Shown: positions 46,640 to 57,528, numbered from the stretch's first letter. The stretch: DNA of 64,000 bases from Chelonoidis abingdonii (GCF_003597395.2 NC_133771.1:62594294-62658293), one strand, 5' to 3'. The notes: generated by a model not told the origin, from the letters alone. A program made the numbers and translations.

Positions 46640-47510
46640 CATGACCGCACCCCTGATCTCTCTGATGCCCACTCTCATTCCTACCTTTCTCTTCTCCTTA
46701 ATCTTTCATTTGCTTCTGGCTATTTCCCCTCACACTACAAGCATTCACAAGTCTCTGTCATCTTAAAAAACCCATTCTTGATCTCATTTGTGTCTCCAAC
46801 TAGTACCTCATCTCCCTTTTATCTCTAAACGCATTGAACACACTGTCAAGTTCCTTTCCTCCAGTTATATCTTAGACCTTCTCCAATCCAGCTTCTTTTC
46901 CTTGCACTTGTTCTCACCAGACTCTCTAATGACCTCTTTTTAGCCAAAGCTCAGAACCAGTACTCCATCTTCATTCTCCTTGATCTGTAAGTTGTCTTTA
47001 CTCTGTTGACTATGCTCTTCTTCAAATCTTGTCCTCCCTTAGCTTCTGACTCCCCTCTACTGGTTCTCTTCCTCCCTGCCTAATCACTTCTTCAGCATGT
47101 CCTTCAGAGCTTCCTCATTAACCCTGCTCCAACTTCTGTGGGAGTTCCCTGGGCTCTTTCCTTCATTCCCTTCTCTTTTACCTCAGCACCTTATCTCATC
47201 TGCAAACACAAATTCAACTCATATCTCTATGCTGATGATTCACAGATCTACCTGTCTATTCCTGACCTGTCTCCATCTCTTTAAACTAAAATCTCAGTCT
47301 GTTTCTCTGACATCTCCTCATGTATGTCTAGCTGTCACTTCAAGCTTAACATGGCAAAAGAGTTCTTAGTCTTCCACCCTGACCCTCTCCTCTACCACCT
47401 TCCTTGATCACTGTATCACTCAGGCCTGTAGCTTGGGTGTCACATTGAATTGGACTGCTCTGTAGCACCTCACATCTAGACTATGTCTAAATCTTGCCAA
47501 TACTTTCTGC
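46640..47510 (+). pseudogene. L2 reverse transcriptase part
   Basis: Three-frame translation shows an L2-type RT in pieces. LCADDSQIYLSIPDLSPSL carries the catalytic ADD motif (about 47230-47285), where living L2 copies have YADDTQIYLS. ISVCFSDISS, CHFKLNMAKEF and LGVTLN follow. The upstream part (46700-47100) corresponds to fingers and palm with many frame changes. Inactive. Confidence 0.82.
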
Positions 47511-47523
47511 ATGACAGCTGTTT

Positions 47524-47686
47524 GAGGGGAGAGATAGCTCACAGATTTGAGCATTGGCCTAAGCCTAGGATTGTGAGTTTAACCCCTGAAGGGGCCATTT
47601 GGGGATTGGTCCTGCTTTGAGCAGGGGGTTGGACTAGATGACCTCCTGAGGTCCCTTCCAACCCTGATATTCTATGATTCTTATAT
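47524..47686 (+). repeat. Cry-type SINE, copy 2
   Basis: A box GAGATAGCTCACAGATTTGAGC, B box region GATTGTGAGTTTAACC, CR1-like tail GGGGGTTGGACTAGATGACC and ending ATATTCTATGATTC. Shorter than copy 1 in the middle. Sits within the L2 next to the MIR-like SINE. Confidence 0.9.
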
Positions 47687-47690
47687 CAGA

Positions 47691-47931
47691 GATAAAGGAT
47701 AGTCTAGTGGCTAGGGCACTGGCATAGGCTGTACAAAACAGGGGTTCAATTCCCTGCTCTGCTATACACTTCCTTGTGGGATCTTGGGCAAATTACTTAG
47801 TCTCTCTGTGTCTCTCTTACCCATCTGTAAAATGGATATAATGCTTTCCTACCTCACAGGGTTGTGGGAGGATAAATACACTAAAGACTGTGAAGTCTTT
47901 GGGGATCTACTGATGAAAAGTGCTATATAAG
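47691..47931 (+). repeat. MIR-like SINE (left part)
   Basis: A tRNA-like head (TAGTCTAGTGGCTAGGGCAC and GGGGTTCAATTCCCTGCTCT as A and B boxes), then the core CTTGGGCAAATTACTTAGTC, CCATCTGTAAAATGGATATA and the tail TCACAGGGTTGTGGGAGGAT and GTGCTATATAAG. It continues after the LTR/Harbinger insertion at 53030 (AAATAGGCATTATT). Confidence 0.85.
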
Positions 47932-48414
47932 TGTAACACTAGCACACTTGTGGCCAAGATGGAGTCTGCTCTGCAGGCAGCTCAGACCAAGGCCCCGTCT
48001 ACACTACGCAGTTAAATCGATTTAAACAGCGTTAAATCGATTTAACTCTGCACCCGTCCACACTACACCGCCCTGTAAATCGATTTAAAGGGCTCTTTAA
48101 ATCAATTTCTGTACTCCATCAAAACCACAGGAGTTACCCTAAAATCAATTTTACTACATCGGAATTATGGTAGTGTGGACGGAAATCGAAGTTACTAGCC
48201 TCCTCCGGGAGGTATCCTACACAGAGACCACACTGACCACTCGGTCATCAAGTCAGAACTCTGCGATGCACTGGCCAGGTAAACAGTAATAATGCCCCAC
48301 GGATCTTTTGAAGAAAAAGTTCGCTCATTCTATTTCCCTGTTTGGCCAGCGTGCGGCTCTTGATCAGCATCAGGTGACCGATGCAGGGGGCTTCTAACAG
48401 CACAGGTAACAATG

Positions 48415-50105
48415 CAGTCTCAACTGAGAAAAGAAAAGAGCTCCAGCCCAGGACCACACAAGGGGACTGGATCTGACGCTATCTGGCGGATGAAGGATTC
48501 AGTGTGGCTTACAGAACTCGTTCGTCAAGACGAATGAGAAATATTTGAAAGAATTTCAAAGTCTAATGATTGCAAGGAACACAGGAGGGACTCAGTGCGT
48601 GCAGAACTAAAGTGAAAAGAGCTGAGGCAGGCATACCAGAAACCCGAGAGGCAAACGGGAAGGTCTGAGCAGGTCAAAACATTGCGCTTCTATGCTGAGC
48701 TTGCATGCAGATTTGGTGCCTGCGCAAACACGTACCCCACTCCATGGGCCGTGGGATTAGAGGTCAGGTCTGTAATATCAACCGTGGGCTGAGGATGCTG
48801 CTTGAGGGGAAGAGACGGAAGACTCGATGAGGAGAGGAAGAGATTGCCGATGCACCAGTTCTCAATGACCCACAGACACCAGGAGCTTTTGAGAGACAGA
48901 ATTAAACTCCAACCCACCCAGCACTTCACCAGAAGTAAGCCATGAAGGAACAGCCTCTGGTGAGTGCTTACATTTGAAGAGTAGCAAATCAGCCACGCTT
49001 TGGGGTGGGGGTGAGAGGCAAGGCTGCGCTGGCGTCTCTGGCGGAGCCGGAAGCTCGTTCCAAGCTACCGACAGCTTTAGGCCATGGGGAGGAAGGCGCG
49101 CTGGGCTTACTTGGCGAGCAGGGAATCAATCAGCTTTAGCACGCTATTGCGGTTGGGGGGGAGGGAAGGTCTGGCGCTGGGGCTTCTCTGCGAGCAGAGA
49201 ATCTTTTCCAGCTCCAGCCACGCGCTTTTGCAGGTGGGGGAGGGAAGGGGAAGATGAAATAAAACTAGCTTACGGTACGATGCAGCATGCAACGGGGGAG
49301 GAGTGAAAGACCGGCGGGTTTGGTCTGTTTCCTGGTTCCTCTGAAAGGAACAAAGGCATCTATGGTCACTGTGGATAGAACCCGGAGAAGTCAACATAAA
49401 CTTACCATGGCCGCAATGGGAACTGAATTATGATATCAGGGACCGGGCCTGCGTCTGCAGTGTGTGACGCGACGAGGGACACAGGCACTCAGTATTAAAA
49501 GATGCAAAATTCGACCTTTGTAGTGAAATCAATGTGCTATGTAAAGGTGCATAGTTATTTATCACTGTGAAAGAGTAATAATCATTAGTTCTGTAAAATT
49601 ATCTTTTACATACTTCTCTCCTGTCTTCCTCCCCATGCAGCTGCGCACTTTTCTGTACTCCTACCCCAGATCTAAGAAGGCTTAGCTAACAGGCGGAGGA
49701 GAAGAGAAACTCGAGATGAAATGTTCTTCTGTGAAAATCATGGAAGTAGCCACAATGACAGAGCTCATCAAGAATGATTGGAAGGAAGTGATAGCAATAA
49801 CACGAAAGATGCCAGTGCCGAACTTAAGATTAGAGAGACGCTCGAGATAGAGTGCGGCGGGAGGAAGAGAGAAAAAGTGGCGACAGGAAGACAGGCAAGA
49901 CGCATCAGAGGTGTACAGCAGGAAATCAGCGAGGGTGACCATGCAATGCTGGGAGCTGCCTGCGTGATGCAGCTAGAGATCCTCAGGCGCCTCATGGGTA
50001 TGTTCAAGGAAACAGCAGCGGGGTTCAGAGTGCCATGCAGCCCATGTTTAACCACCCTCAAAGCTCCCCACATTCCGTATGATCTCCTCACCCAGACGTG
50101 TTAGA
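48415..50105 (+). pseudogene. SANT/Myb-like accessory protein of PIF/Harbinger (two-exon remnant)
   Basis: The N-terminal piece near 48415-48490 (RAPAQDHTRGLDL) corresponds to the RAPAWTxREVLDL start of the SANT-like domain; the first tryptophan is lost. Pieces up to about 48940 are acidic and Pro-rich, as in relatives. A C-terminal part at 49640-50105 includes GREKKWRQEDRQDASEV (coiled coil) and SPRRVRTPWG in a second frame near 50085, the usual end of this protein. CAG at 49638-49640 would suit a splice acceptor. The protein normally binds the transposon ends and carries transposase to the nucleus. Frameshifts make it non-functional. Confidence 0.7.
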
Positions 50106-50589
50106 ACGCCATGGGGGACGGATTTCTGTCAGTTCCAGTCCACCCACCCATGGACCAGCCCAACCAAAAGACTGACATTAAGCTGAAATGTGGTTAATGG
50201 GCTTTTCCTGCCTCCGATCCATCCTCCCAAACCGATCACCAAATGCAGGGAGCCTAGAGATTCTGTACCTCTTTTTATAATTACTTTCTTAATGAAGATA
50301 CATCCAAAGGAGGAGGTGGGTTTCTTACAGGGGAATGACTTTTTAGAAAAGAATTCATGATTTTTAAGCAATACCAATTGACTTTTAATACAGAAAAATG
50401 ATTTTTAAATATATCTGACTTTATTTCCTTATAAGGCAAGCAAGTAAAGGGGGAGGGTGGGGTTTGCTTAGAGGGAGTCATAGAGGCGGGAGCTGTCAAT
50501 CAAGGGAAAACAAACACAAGCAGTTCACACCGTTAGCCACAGGCCCGCGCTGAAACATTTCAAGGGCGTTCTCGGATGCGCACGCGCTC

Positions 50590-51850
50590 CTGGTGTGCGT
50601 CTGCTAATCGCGCCTGGTGTCTGGATCTGCTCGAGTCATGGCCAGATGATTTGCCTCAGCCTCACAACGCCCTCCAGAAAGGTTATCCCGCTTACTCTCA
50701 CAGAGAATTTGTGGAGCACAACAGCAGCAGCAAAAGCAAAGGGGACATTCTTTGGCTGAAGGTCTGAGCGGAGTACAGTAAATTAGATCGAAGCGACCCT
50801 TAAACGGCCAAACTGCACACTCTCACCACCACCGGCCACGTTGCTCAGCCTGTATGTAAACAGCTCCTACCCAACGGTCCAAGCTGCCTGTGTATGGCTT
50901 CTAGAGCCAGGCACAAGGGTAGGCTGGTCGAGCCCAGGAATAAACGACAGCATCTCAACCATCACACCAAACTTATTTCATGGTCTGGGAGTATTTCCTT
51001 GCTGCAGCCGTTTTAACACACAGTAGTGTGTCTGAAGCGCGAGCGTCATGAAACTCTCTTCCGGCCATCCAACGTGGATCCTTAGTGAAAACGTCCTTGT
51101 GATCCACCCATGTGCTTGCAGCCCATTTGGAAAAGTACACCCTGCGGTTTCACGTACTGGGTTGCCCTGGTGCCTGGAGGCTCAAGGGAATAGGATATGG
51201 TCCATCTATGGCCCTTCATCAGTTAGGATCCCATGTTGCAAGCAAAGCCATCCACTTATCACCTGCACATTTCCCAGAGTCACAAACTTTCGTTAGCAGC
51301 AGCTAACGGATTGCTTTGGCTATTGCATCTACAGCAGCCCCCCAGTAGATTGCGCCCACTTCCAAATTTGCATTCCGACGGACCGGTAGCTGTCTGGATT
51401 GCTACAAGCTTCCAGCAGGGCTGATTGCCACTCGCTGCTCCACTGTGAGGGCTCGCTCTCAGTCTAGATTCTATGCGCGTTTCAGGTGCAGGGGATAAAG
51501 CAAGTCGACAAAGTTCAAAGAACAGTGCGTCTTAGCCTGCGAAGTTTTGCAGCCACGGAATCGGTCCCACACCTGCAATAACGTATGCGGTCCCACCAGT
51601 CTGTCTTGTTCCCATGCCCAAATCGGCGTTCAATGCGTAGAAGCGTGCTCTCCCTTACCAGCAGTAGCTCAAATAGGCTGGGTCCCGTTGGTTAGGGCAA
51701 GAATTCAGTTCTCCATGTCGTCCATCGCTCCGTCAGGTGCGCCTGTCGGTAGCTGCCTCCTCCTCCAGCCTCATCTCCCTCTCCTGGACATTTGCAGTTC
51801 ACCACCAGCATAGACCGGCAAAGATGCGCGAGGTGTTTACAACTGCACGA
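50590..51850 (-). pseudogene. PIF/Harbinger DDE transposase remnant
   Basis: On minus, from high to low coordinates: CSLNFVDLLYPLHLKRA, TVEQRVAISPAG (about 51450), RAIDGPYPIP where relatives have the first catalytic Asp in AIDGTHI (about 51200), DPRWMAGREFHDAR with the second Asp (about 51050), LEAIHRQLGPLG (about 50890, PYTG region), SVQFGRL where relatives have VEFAFGRLK (third catalytic Glu, apparently lost), and NVPFAFAAAVVLHKF (about 50720, the C-terminal block). Order and spacing match the family. Multiple stops. The enzyme would cut at the terminal repeats and join into TNN sites. Confidence 0.72.
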
Positions 51851-52989
51851 TTGCAGTTACTGGACTCAGCAGGGCTCATGGTTCCTAGCAGTGGTTCCAT
51901 GCTTGCTTGTCTATTGGCGTTTGCTCTTCAACCCAGGGAAAAAGGCGCGACCATGGTTGGCTGCTTGCTTCACAAAGGGAGGGGTGAGGCTGTAGCCCAG
52001 CACCACACCGGGACCATGTGTTTTGCCCCATCAGGCACTGGCTCTCAACCGGGAGAAGTGAGACTTATGGCGCATAGCTGTAGGAACAGCTCCCAAGTGC
52101 ACTCGGCACCTGAAACGACGCTAGCCTTGGACCGATGGACGCACACAATCGATTTAAGGATCCTAGTGTGGACGCACTAAATCGATTTTATAAAATCGGT
52201 TTCATAAAATCGGTTTAAACAAATTCGAATTAATCAGGTAGTGTAGACAAGGTCCAAGAGAAGGCACGTGCAGGAATGCAGCAGGAGAAATTCCTCCTGC
52301 CCCAGGGGCACCTGTTCCAAACCCTCCAGAGTGAACATGCACACACACATAGGAAAAGTACAATGGAGATAAGAAAGGGAAATATTTATTTACAGAGGGA
52401 TGAGAGGAGAAATACAACAAGGGGAAATATGGGGGGGGCAGTAAAACAGGGCTGCATTCAAGCCAAGGCCCCACGGGCCCAGTGGTCGCACAGTCTGGAG
52501 GGGCAGACACTGAGCAATGTGTCTGCACACAGAATTCAGGAGTCCTGAGCTTAGTTCCAGTCTAGTGGTGAGTCTTGGGTGCTCCTGGTCGTCTTCAGCA
52601 CCGGTGAACTTTCCCCCAACAAACCCCTCTTCTGCTGCTCTCTGCAAAGCCACACAGAGTGACCACCTCCCCACTTAACTAGCTAGCAGCCTCTCTCCTC
52701 GTTCCCAATGCAGAGTAACAAGCCCCAGTATTCACAGCCCCATGCAGCTCTGGGCAGCAGTGATACTGGGTCTAGCTCCAGTCTGTCCTTCCTGGGCAAT
52801 TCCTCCCTGGCACAGTGCTCCTCCTGGCTCCTGTCCTGCGGTGTCCCCGATCGGCCACCCTGTCCTTCTCAGGCTTCAGGCAGGTTCTCTGCTGCTTCGT
52901 TTGTGAGGGCCTGTGGGTTGCTGCCTCTCTCTCCCTCCCAGCTCCTCCTTTTTTCTCCCTCTCTCCCTCTCACCTAGGAAAAAGATTTA

Positions 52990-53735
52990 AAGGGGCCATG
53001 CTCTTTAAACCCCAAAGGGCTTACATAAGAAATAGGCATTATTCATTTCTAAGCTACAGCCCTTCCTATGCATCCACACAGCTAAAGCTCTTGTCCAAAC
53101 TCTCATCAGCTCATATCTTGATTACTGCAACATACTTCTCTGGCCTTGGTAAATGCAATCTTGCCTGGCTTATTTCCATTGAGAATGCTGCTGCAAAGAT
53201 TACTGTGATCCCTCTCTTTGAATCCCCTGTCCCAGATTCCCTCTTCTCTAATGCATCAAAGAGAAACTGTTTGCCTTCCCTCTCAAGGCTCTTTATGACC
53301 CATCCCCACTCTACTTATCATCTCTCATTGGTTACTGAGTTGTCAACTCTTGCCTCTGATTGGCCTATGATCCCAGCTTGCATCACCCACTTGTTAAATA
53401 TTCAAAATAAGCACCTATGTGCTTTCTCCCAGGCTGCCCCTTATGCTTGGAAGGAGCTCCCCATAAATATCCAGAAAACTCCCTCATTATCCTTCTGCAA
53501 AACCCTACTCAAAACTGCTGTGATGCCTACAAAAAACTTGACAGTGGTTAGGATACTGCGGTGCTGAGATCACTGGCTTTCACACTGACCAGTATTGTGT
53601 TCTTGTCACTATCTTATACTTAAATTGTAAGCTCTTTGGGGCAAGGACTGTCTTTTTGTACAGCGTCTAGCACAATGGGGTGCTGGTCCATGACTAGGGC
53701 TCTTAGGTGCTACAGCAATTCTAATAATAAATAAT
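52990..53735 (+). pseudogene. L2 ORF2 C-terminal end and 3' tail
   Basis: The frame for AKALVQTLISSYLDYCNILL (about 53079-53140) is followed by another for SIENAAAKITV (about 53178), then ASDWPMIPACITHLLNIQNK and KELPINIQKTPSLSFCKTLL. These are the conserved final blocks of L2 (LDYCN, NAAA, WNxLP-like). The 250-codon frame at 52815-53567 that spans it is partly coincidental: its first 55 codons lie in the LTR. Ends with the L2 tail at 53620-53735. Confidence 0.8.
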
Positions 53736-54961
53736 AACTTTATCACACTCTTGAGATTCCTGAGCCCAGTGAGGGCCCATTCTTGTACCTGGCATAGGTT
53801 AGAACAGTTGAGGGTTGCTCTAACTTATGCCTAAATGTCCATAATTCTAAGGACCCTTTCCAGCAGCTGGGGATGTCTGGAGCAAACAGGTATTGCCTTG
53901 ACTTTGCCAATTTTTGCTCCTGCAACACCCCCCACACTGGCATTGGGAGGTAGTTTAGTAGAAGCCCATTGTGGCTGCTCCATGTCAGCCACCTAGTATG
54001 CCCTTTCATTCAAGGACTGTCTCTTATTACATGTCTGCACAGTGCGTAGAACAATGGAGCCCTGATCCTCGTAGGGATCTCCGGTTATTACTGTAATATA
54101 AATAATGTGTCATATAAGATCTGTGGTGATGCATAGCCAGTTATTGCCTCAAGGTGATGCTTTCTGAATATTCTCAGGCAAAATCTGAACTTGTCTTGTT
54201 AAGATGGACTCTGTGTGATATGAAACATTTCCTTAGTAATGATTTTGAGTTCATCATATGAGCACCACAGGTTTTGATTAATGTCAAAAGCAAGTGTCAG
54301 AGGACTCTGCTGTCTGGGTTACAGGTTTCCACACCCCCTTCCTCCCCCCGCTGCTCTGTGTTTTAATAGCAATCTCTTTGTAATTTCAAACAGAAGGATC
54401 TGCAGGGGGCTCCTTTCCTGCTGATCAAATCACTATAGCACGACTAAGCAATTTAAAAAATATTATGTGATTAAAAAGCAAAGTTTATCTTTTATTATAC
54501 AGAGCGACTAATGATATACATGGGTATTTCCTATCATGTCAACAGCTGGATTCCTCAACACTGCTACTCTTCCTTAAGATTTGTGATTTAGTGCTTACTC
54601 TAAATAAATTGGCCTTTCAAATACAGAGAGAGAAAACAATTAAAAGCAAAAAAGAAACAGCGGTCACTCTCATGGACAGCATTTAAAATAAATCTGTGTT
54701 TGACTTAAATAAAACCAATCAGTATAAAGTGGAATGTCTTGTTATTACATCAGGACTTCCATTTATTAAGTCAGTGGGACTCCATGACAGCTGAAGGAGT
54801 ACTGGTTTGGGATGAGGTATTCCAGAAATTCTAGTTCTGTGAATTTATCAAACAGTTGTGAACATCCACAATTAAAACTCTTTGCTTAAAAATATGTGAA
54901 CAGTGTCACAACTCCTGATGATATGGCCTGTCAGTCTGTCTAGTCACTAAAACATGGTGTC
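53736..54961. other. Non-coding stretch with a second L2-type tail
   Basis: 54025-54110 (TGCACAGTGCGTAGAACAAT, GGAGCCCTGATCCTCGTAGG, ATTACTGTAATATAAATAAT) is another L2/MIR-type tail. The rest is unassigned. Confidence 0.5.
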
Positions 54962-55078
54962 AAGTATCAGAGGGGTAGCTGTGTTAGTCTGGATCTGTAA
55001 AAAGCGACAAAGAGTCATGTGGCACCTTATAGACTAACAGACGTATTGGAGCATAAGCTTTCGTTGGTGTTAGTCTAA
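54962..55078. repeat. Penelope-type tail repeat
   Basis: GTATCAGAGGGGTAGCTGTG, TTAGTCTGGATCTGTAAAAA, CACCTTATAGACTAACAGAC, GCATAAGCTTTCGTTGG. Same family as 30265-30442. Confidence 0.7.
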
Positions 55079-55120
55079 AACATGGTGGTATCACTCAAGA
55101 TGCCAAGCTACCTAAGGGCT

Positions 55121-55182
55121 TTATATTATAATTATATTATATTATATTATATTATATTATATTATATTATTATTTATTTAGA
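55121..55182. repeat. (ATATT)n microsatellite
   Basis: About ten near-perfect copies of a five-base unit ATATT (phase as TATTA) between 55121 and 55172, ending in TTATTTATTTA. Confidence 0.95.
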
Positions 55183-55342
55183 ATTTGGCCAAAATATAAC
55201 AAACCTCTCATATCTTTCAGCAAGAGTTTAAATCCTGTCCCTCCTCTATATATGTCCCCAGAAGCAGTGGAACTAGTGCAGGTCCACTGTTTGTGAAGAT
55301 TTTTGCCACAGAACTGAGCTCCATATAAGCTGTTGCTCTTAC

Positions 55343-55585
55343 CTGAAGCAGTGTGGCTTGGACAGGGGTGTCCTGAAGGAAGAGTGGACCCAGTGGATTT
55401 GCCACTGCATGAATGGCATATGATTCTTGTGAACTGAGGACACAGGAGCATTTGCAACCATTATAGCAGTATTAAGGCTAGAGTACTGTTTGACCTTCAT
55501 TTTATGGTGGTGCTTCATTCTTTTACTTTCTTCTGCAATATCTCCTGCAAGACTGCTAGCACCAGACTTTGCTTCCACTCGTGAA
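55343..55585 (-). CDS. Candidate internal exon, protein not recognised
   Basis: On minus the segment is preceded by TTTTTCCATTTGCAG (acceptor) and followed by GTAAGAGC after CTTCAG (donor). Length 243 bp, a multiple of three. Frame 2 is open throughout and reads SRVEAKSGASSLAGDIAEES at the start, MKHHHKMKVKQYSSLNTAIM in the middle and SKPHCF at the end, with two bases left over. The exon is thus symmetric (phase 2 at both ends). I recognise no domain. It is the only open segment in the window with consensus-like sites on both sides that is not part of a repeat. A second frame is also open in its 3' half and across the donor, which weakens the case. It could also be chance or an unknown repeat. 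Confidence 0.3.
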
Positions 55586-55784
55586 CTGCAAATGGAAAAA
55601 TGGTGTTATTTTAATTTTAAATGCATAATTAAATAAAAATAAATTAGCAATGAAATTTGAATCTCAAGGCTGCTTTCAGATATAATCTATACAGGAAAAA
55701 GTAGGAAACAGGATTGTTTGTCTTTGGTTAGATGCATTCTGGTAGTTGGAGTCCAAGAGTATCCTGACTTGAATAGGTAAGTCT

Positions 55785-55875
55785 ATTCACTGGGCTTGAT
55801 TCTGCTATCACTTACATCAGTAAATCAGGAATAATTCTATAGAAATCAACAGAATAACACCAATAGATGGATCAA
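55785..55875. repeat. Ancient palindromic repeat
   Basis: GGGCTTGATTCTGCTATCAC, TTACATCAGTAAATCAGGAA and TAACACCAATAGATGGATCA form an imperfect palindrome, a pattern I know from an old amniote repeat built on TTACACCAGTGTAAATC words. Confidence 0.45.
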
Positions 55876-56254
55876 AGTCCACTGTGTTTTGCATCTTGAG
55901 ATAAACTCTGAATACTAGAAGCCGGGGATACTATTGTACTGTGGCTGTGTTGTTTTCCGTCCATGGCAGGAGTATTGGCTGAAATATTCCTACTTGGCTT
56001 CTGGAGAGGGTCCCATCACTTTAAATGATAAACTCTGTCTAGTTTTCCAGTAACTTAATTGACTTCTAGTTTGTCTTGTTTAATTGTAACTCTGGACTGT
56101 GCCATTTGAATCTCAGGCTCTTCCTGCTCCTCTTATGGCTCCTTCGCTCAGATTCCTCAGTATTATACATCATCTCCTTACCCCACCCAGTCAGTTTTAT
56201 ACAATCCAGGATATCTGCTTAGACATATTTAAGTGTATATATCACTTCTTAACT
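55876..56254. other. Non-coding stretch, nothing recognised
   Basis: No frame or repeat family recognised. Confidence 0.5.
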
Positions 56255-56440
56255 GTTGTTTGTAACGTTGTAGCCATATTGGTCCCAAGATATTAGAGAC
56301 ACGTGGTGGCTGATGTAATACTTTTATTGGACCAACTTCTGCTGGTGAAAGAGATAAGTTTTTGAGCTCACATAGAGCTCCTCTTCAGGATCTGAAGTTG
56401 GTCCAATAAAAGTTCTTAATTGCACAGATGTATGGCTACC
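56255..56440 (+). repeat. Penelope-type tail repeat, second family, with hairpin
   Basis: GTTGTAGCCATATTGGTCCC, AAGATATTAGAGACACGTGG, CTTTTATTGGACCAACTTCT, then its inverse AAGTTGGTCCAATAAAAG at 56395-56412. Same family as the inverted copy at 21838-22035. Confidence 0.65.
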
Positions 56441-57433
56441 ATGCAAAACACTAGAAAATATCTTGTGGATGGCAGTCCTACACTGGTATGTTGTGGATGT
56501 CTTCTCCAGATTTCATCTCATCCAGCAGAACTCTACCTTGAAAACTGAATAACTATATTACAGTAATTTTGCCACCAGGAACTGGCCTTAACAGGGCTAA
56601 CAAAAGTCTGTCCTCAATGAGAATGGGCTAACTTGCTCAGTGGATACATGTTTGTCAGTGTCTCATGCTCGTATTAAAGCTACTTTGCCCTACTGTTAGC
56701 TGATTGGCTAGGAAGGCTTTACTGGAAAAAAACTATCACTTACTTATTTGAAACTGGCTTATGGACAAGATGTAACTTTTATTTTTCACTGAACATTTGT
56801 GCCCTAAATTCCAAGTTAACTCACAGTTTTTTTCACATCTGTATTTGAAAAGTAGTAGACCATCTTTTATATTAGTAACATATATTTTTGGAAAGAAAAA
56901 CACTTGAACAAAAAGCTCTGTGAGTCCTTGTATACTAACCACAATCACCTAATATTCTCACAGAATACTAATGATGAAGTAGTATAGTATAGACTTCTCA
57001 GAGATTCTTTTATAGATTACATTTGTGGAATACTTTCCACATAATTCACAACATCCTTGTCTCATATAAAGGAATAGAACCTCTCTAATTTATTTTCAGT
57101 ACATTGCACTTACATATTCACTTGTATCTTTTTTCATAGTGGATGCTTACTGTGCGTCACAATATAGTATAGTGACTATACTGAAAATAGAGGAGCTTAT
57201 TAATAATAATGTTATAGAGAGCCACACATAGATCAGAATCTTTGGCATAAGTTAGGCTTTAAAGCATATCAAACAGCAGGTGTTTTTTTGTGTGTTTTGC
57301 ACAGAGGATATGTAGGTTGAATAACCGAGGCTTACCCACAAACTCTTGCTAAATTATGAAGTGACTTCCTTTTCTATTCTTTTCTTCTATTTTAAATGCT
57401 TTATATCTATAAAATTGTAACACAGATATAGTA
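56441..57433. other. Non-coding AT-rich stretch, nothing recognised
   Basis: No frame or family recognised. Confidence 0.5.
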
Positions 57434-57528
57434 AGAACATAAGAATATAAGTACAGCCATACTGGGTCAGACCAAAGGTCCATCTAGCCCAGTAACCTGT
57501 CTTCCAACAGTGGCCAATGCCAGGTGCT
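57434..57528 (-). repeat. CR1 3' tail fragment, minus strand
   Basis: AAGAACATAAGAATATAAGT, GCCATACTGGGTCAGACCAA, GGTCCATCTAGCCCAGTAAC, AACAGTGGCCAATGCCAGGT. Same sequence class as 41283-41340 but only about 95 bases long. Confidence 0.88.

Larger units (their letters stand above)
47991..52254. mobile_element. PIF/Harbinger DNA transposon with two genes (4264 bp)
   Basis: Inverted termini GGCCCCGTCTACACTAC and, read inversely, GACCTTGTCTACACTAC, followed by AAATCGATTT-type subterminal words on both ends. Flanked by CAA on both sides (47988-47990 and 52255-52257), a 3-bp duplication. It carries a SANT/Myb-like gene on plus in its left half and a DDE transposase on minus in its right half, convergent, both full of stops. 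It has the architecture of an autonomous element that has since decayed. Confidence 0.88.
47932..53025. mobile_element. Solo LTR, family D, interrupted by a PIF/Harbinger element
   Basis: The left end TGTAACACTAG lies directly after ATAAG of the MIR-like SINE. The right end GGGCTTACA is followed by TAAG and then by MIR sequence. The duplication is TAAG (ATAAG if the shared A is counted). Outer parts are 47932-47990 and 52258-53025, about 827 bp without the insert. Contents include C/T-rich 52900-52975 and no gene. Ends of TG...CA form support an LTR. Confidence 0.65.
46600..53735 (+). mobile_element. L2 LINE, split by nested insertions
   Basis: The RT part (46600-47510) and the C-terminal part plus 3' end (53030-53735) together make one plus-strand L2. 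The left part stops in the peptide LCLNLANTFCMT. The right part resumes with the next conserved block of L2 ORF2 (AKALVQTLISSYLDYCNILL). The 3' end AAATTGTAAGCTCTTTGGGG, CAAGGACTGTCTTTTTGTAC, AGCGTCTAGCACAATGGGG is the conserved L2 tail. About 5.5 kb of younger elements separates the parts. Confidence 0.88.

Noticed and set aside
52815..53567. A 250-codon plus frame, the longest in the window, as a host protein
   Set aside because: Its first part lies in an LTR-like sequence and the rest overlaps the L2 C-terminal region, partly in the wrong frame. It is a chance fusion across an insertion junction.
55121..55182. Regularly spaced repeats as a CRISPR array
   Set aside because: It is a five-base tandem microsatellite without spacers; the window is vertebrate DNA.
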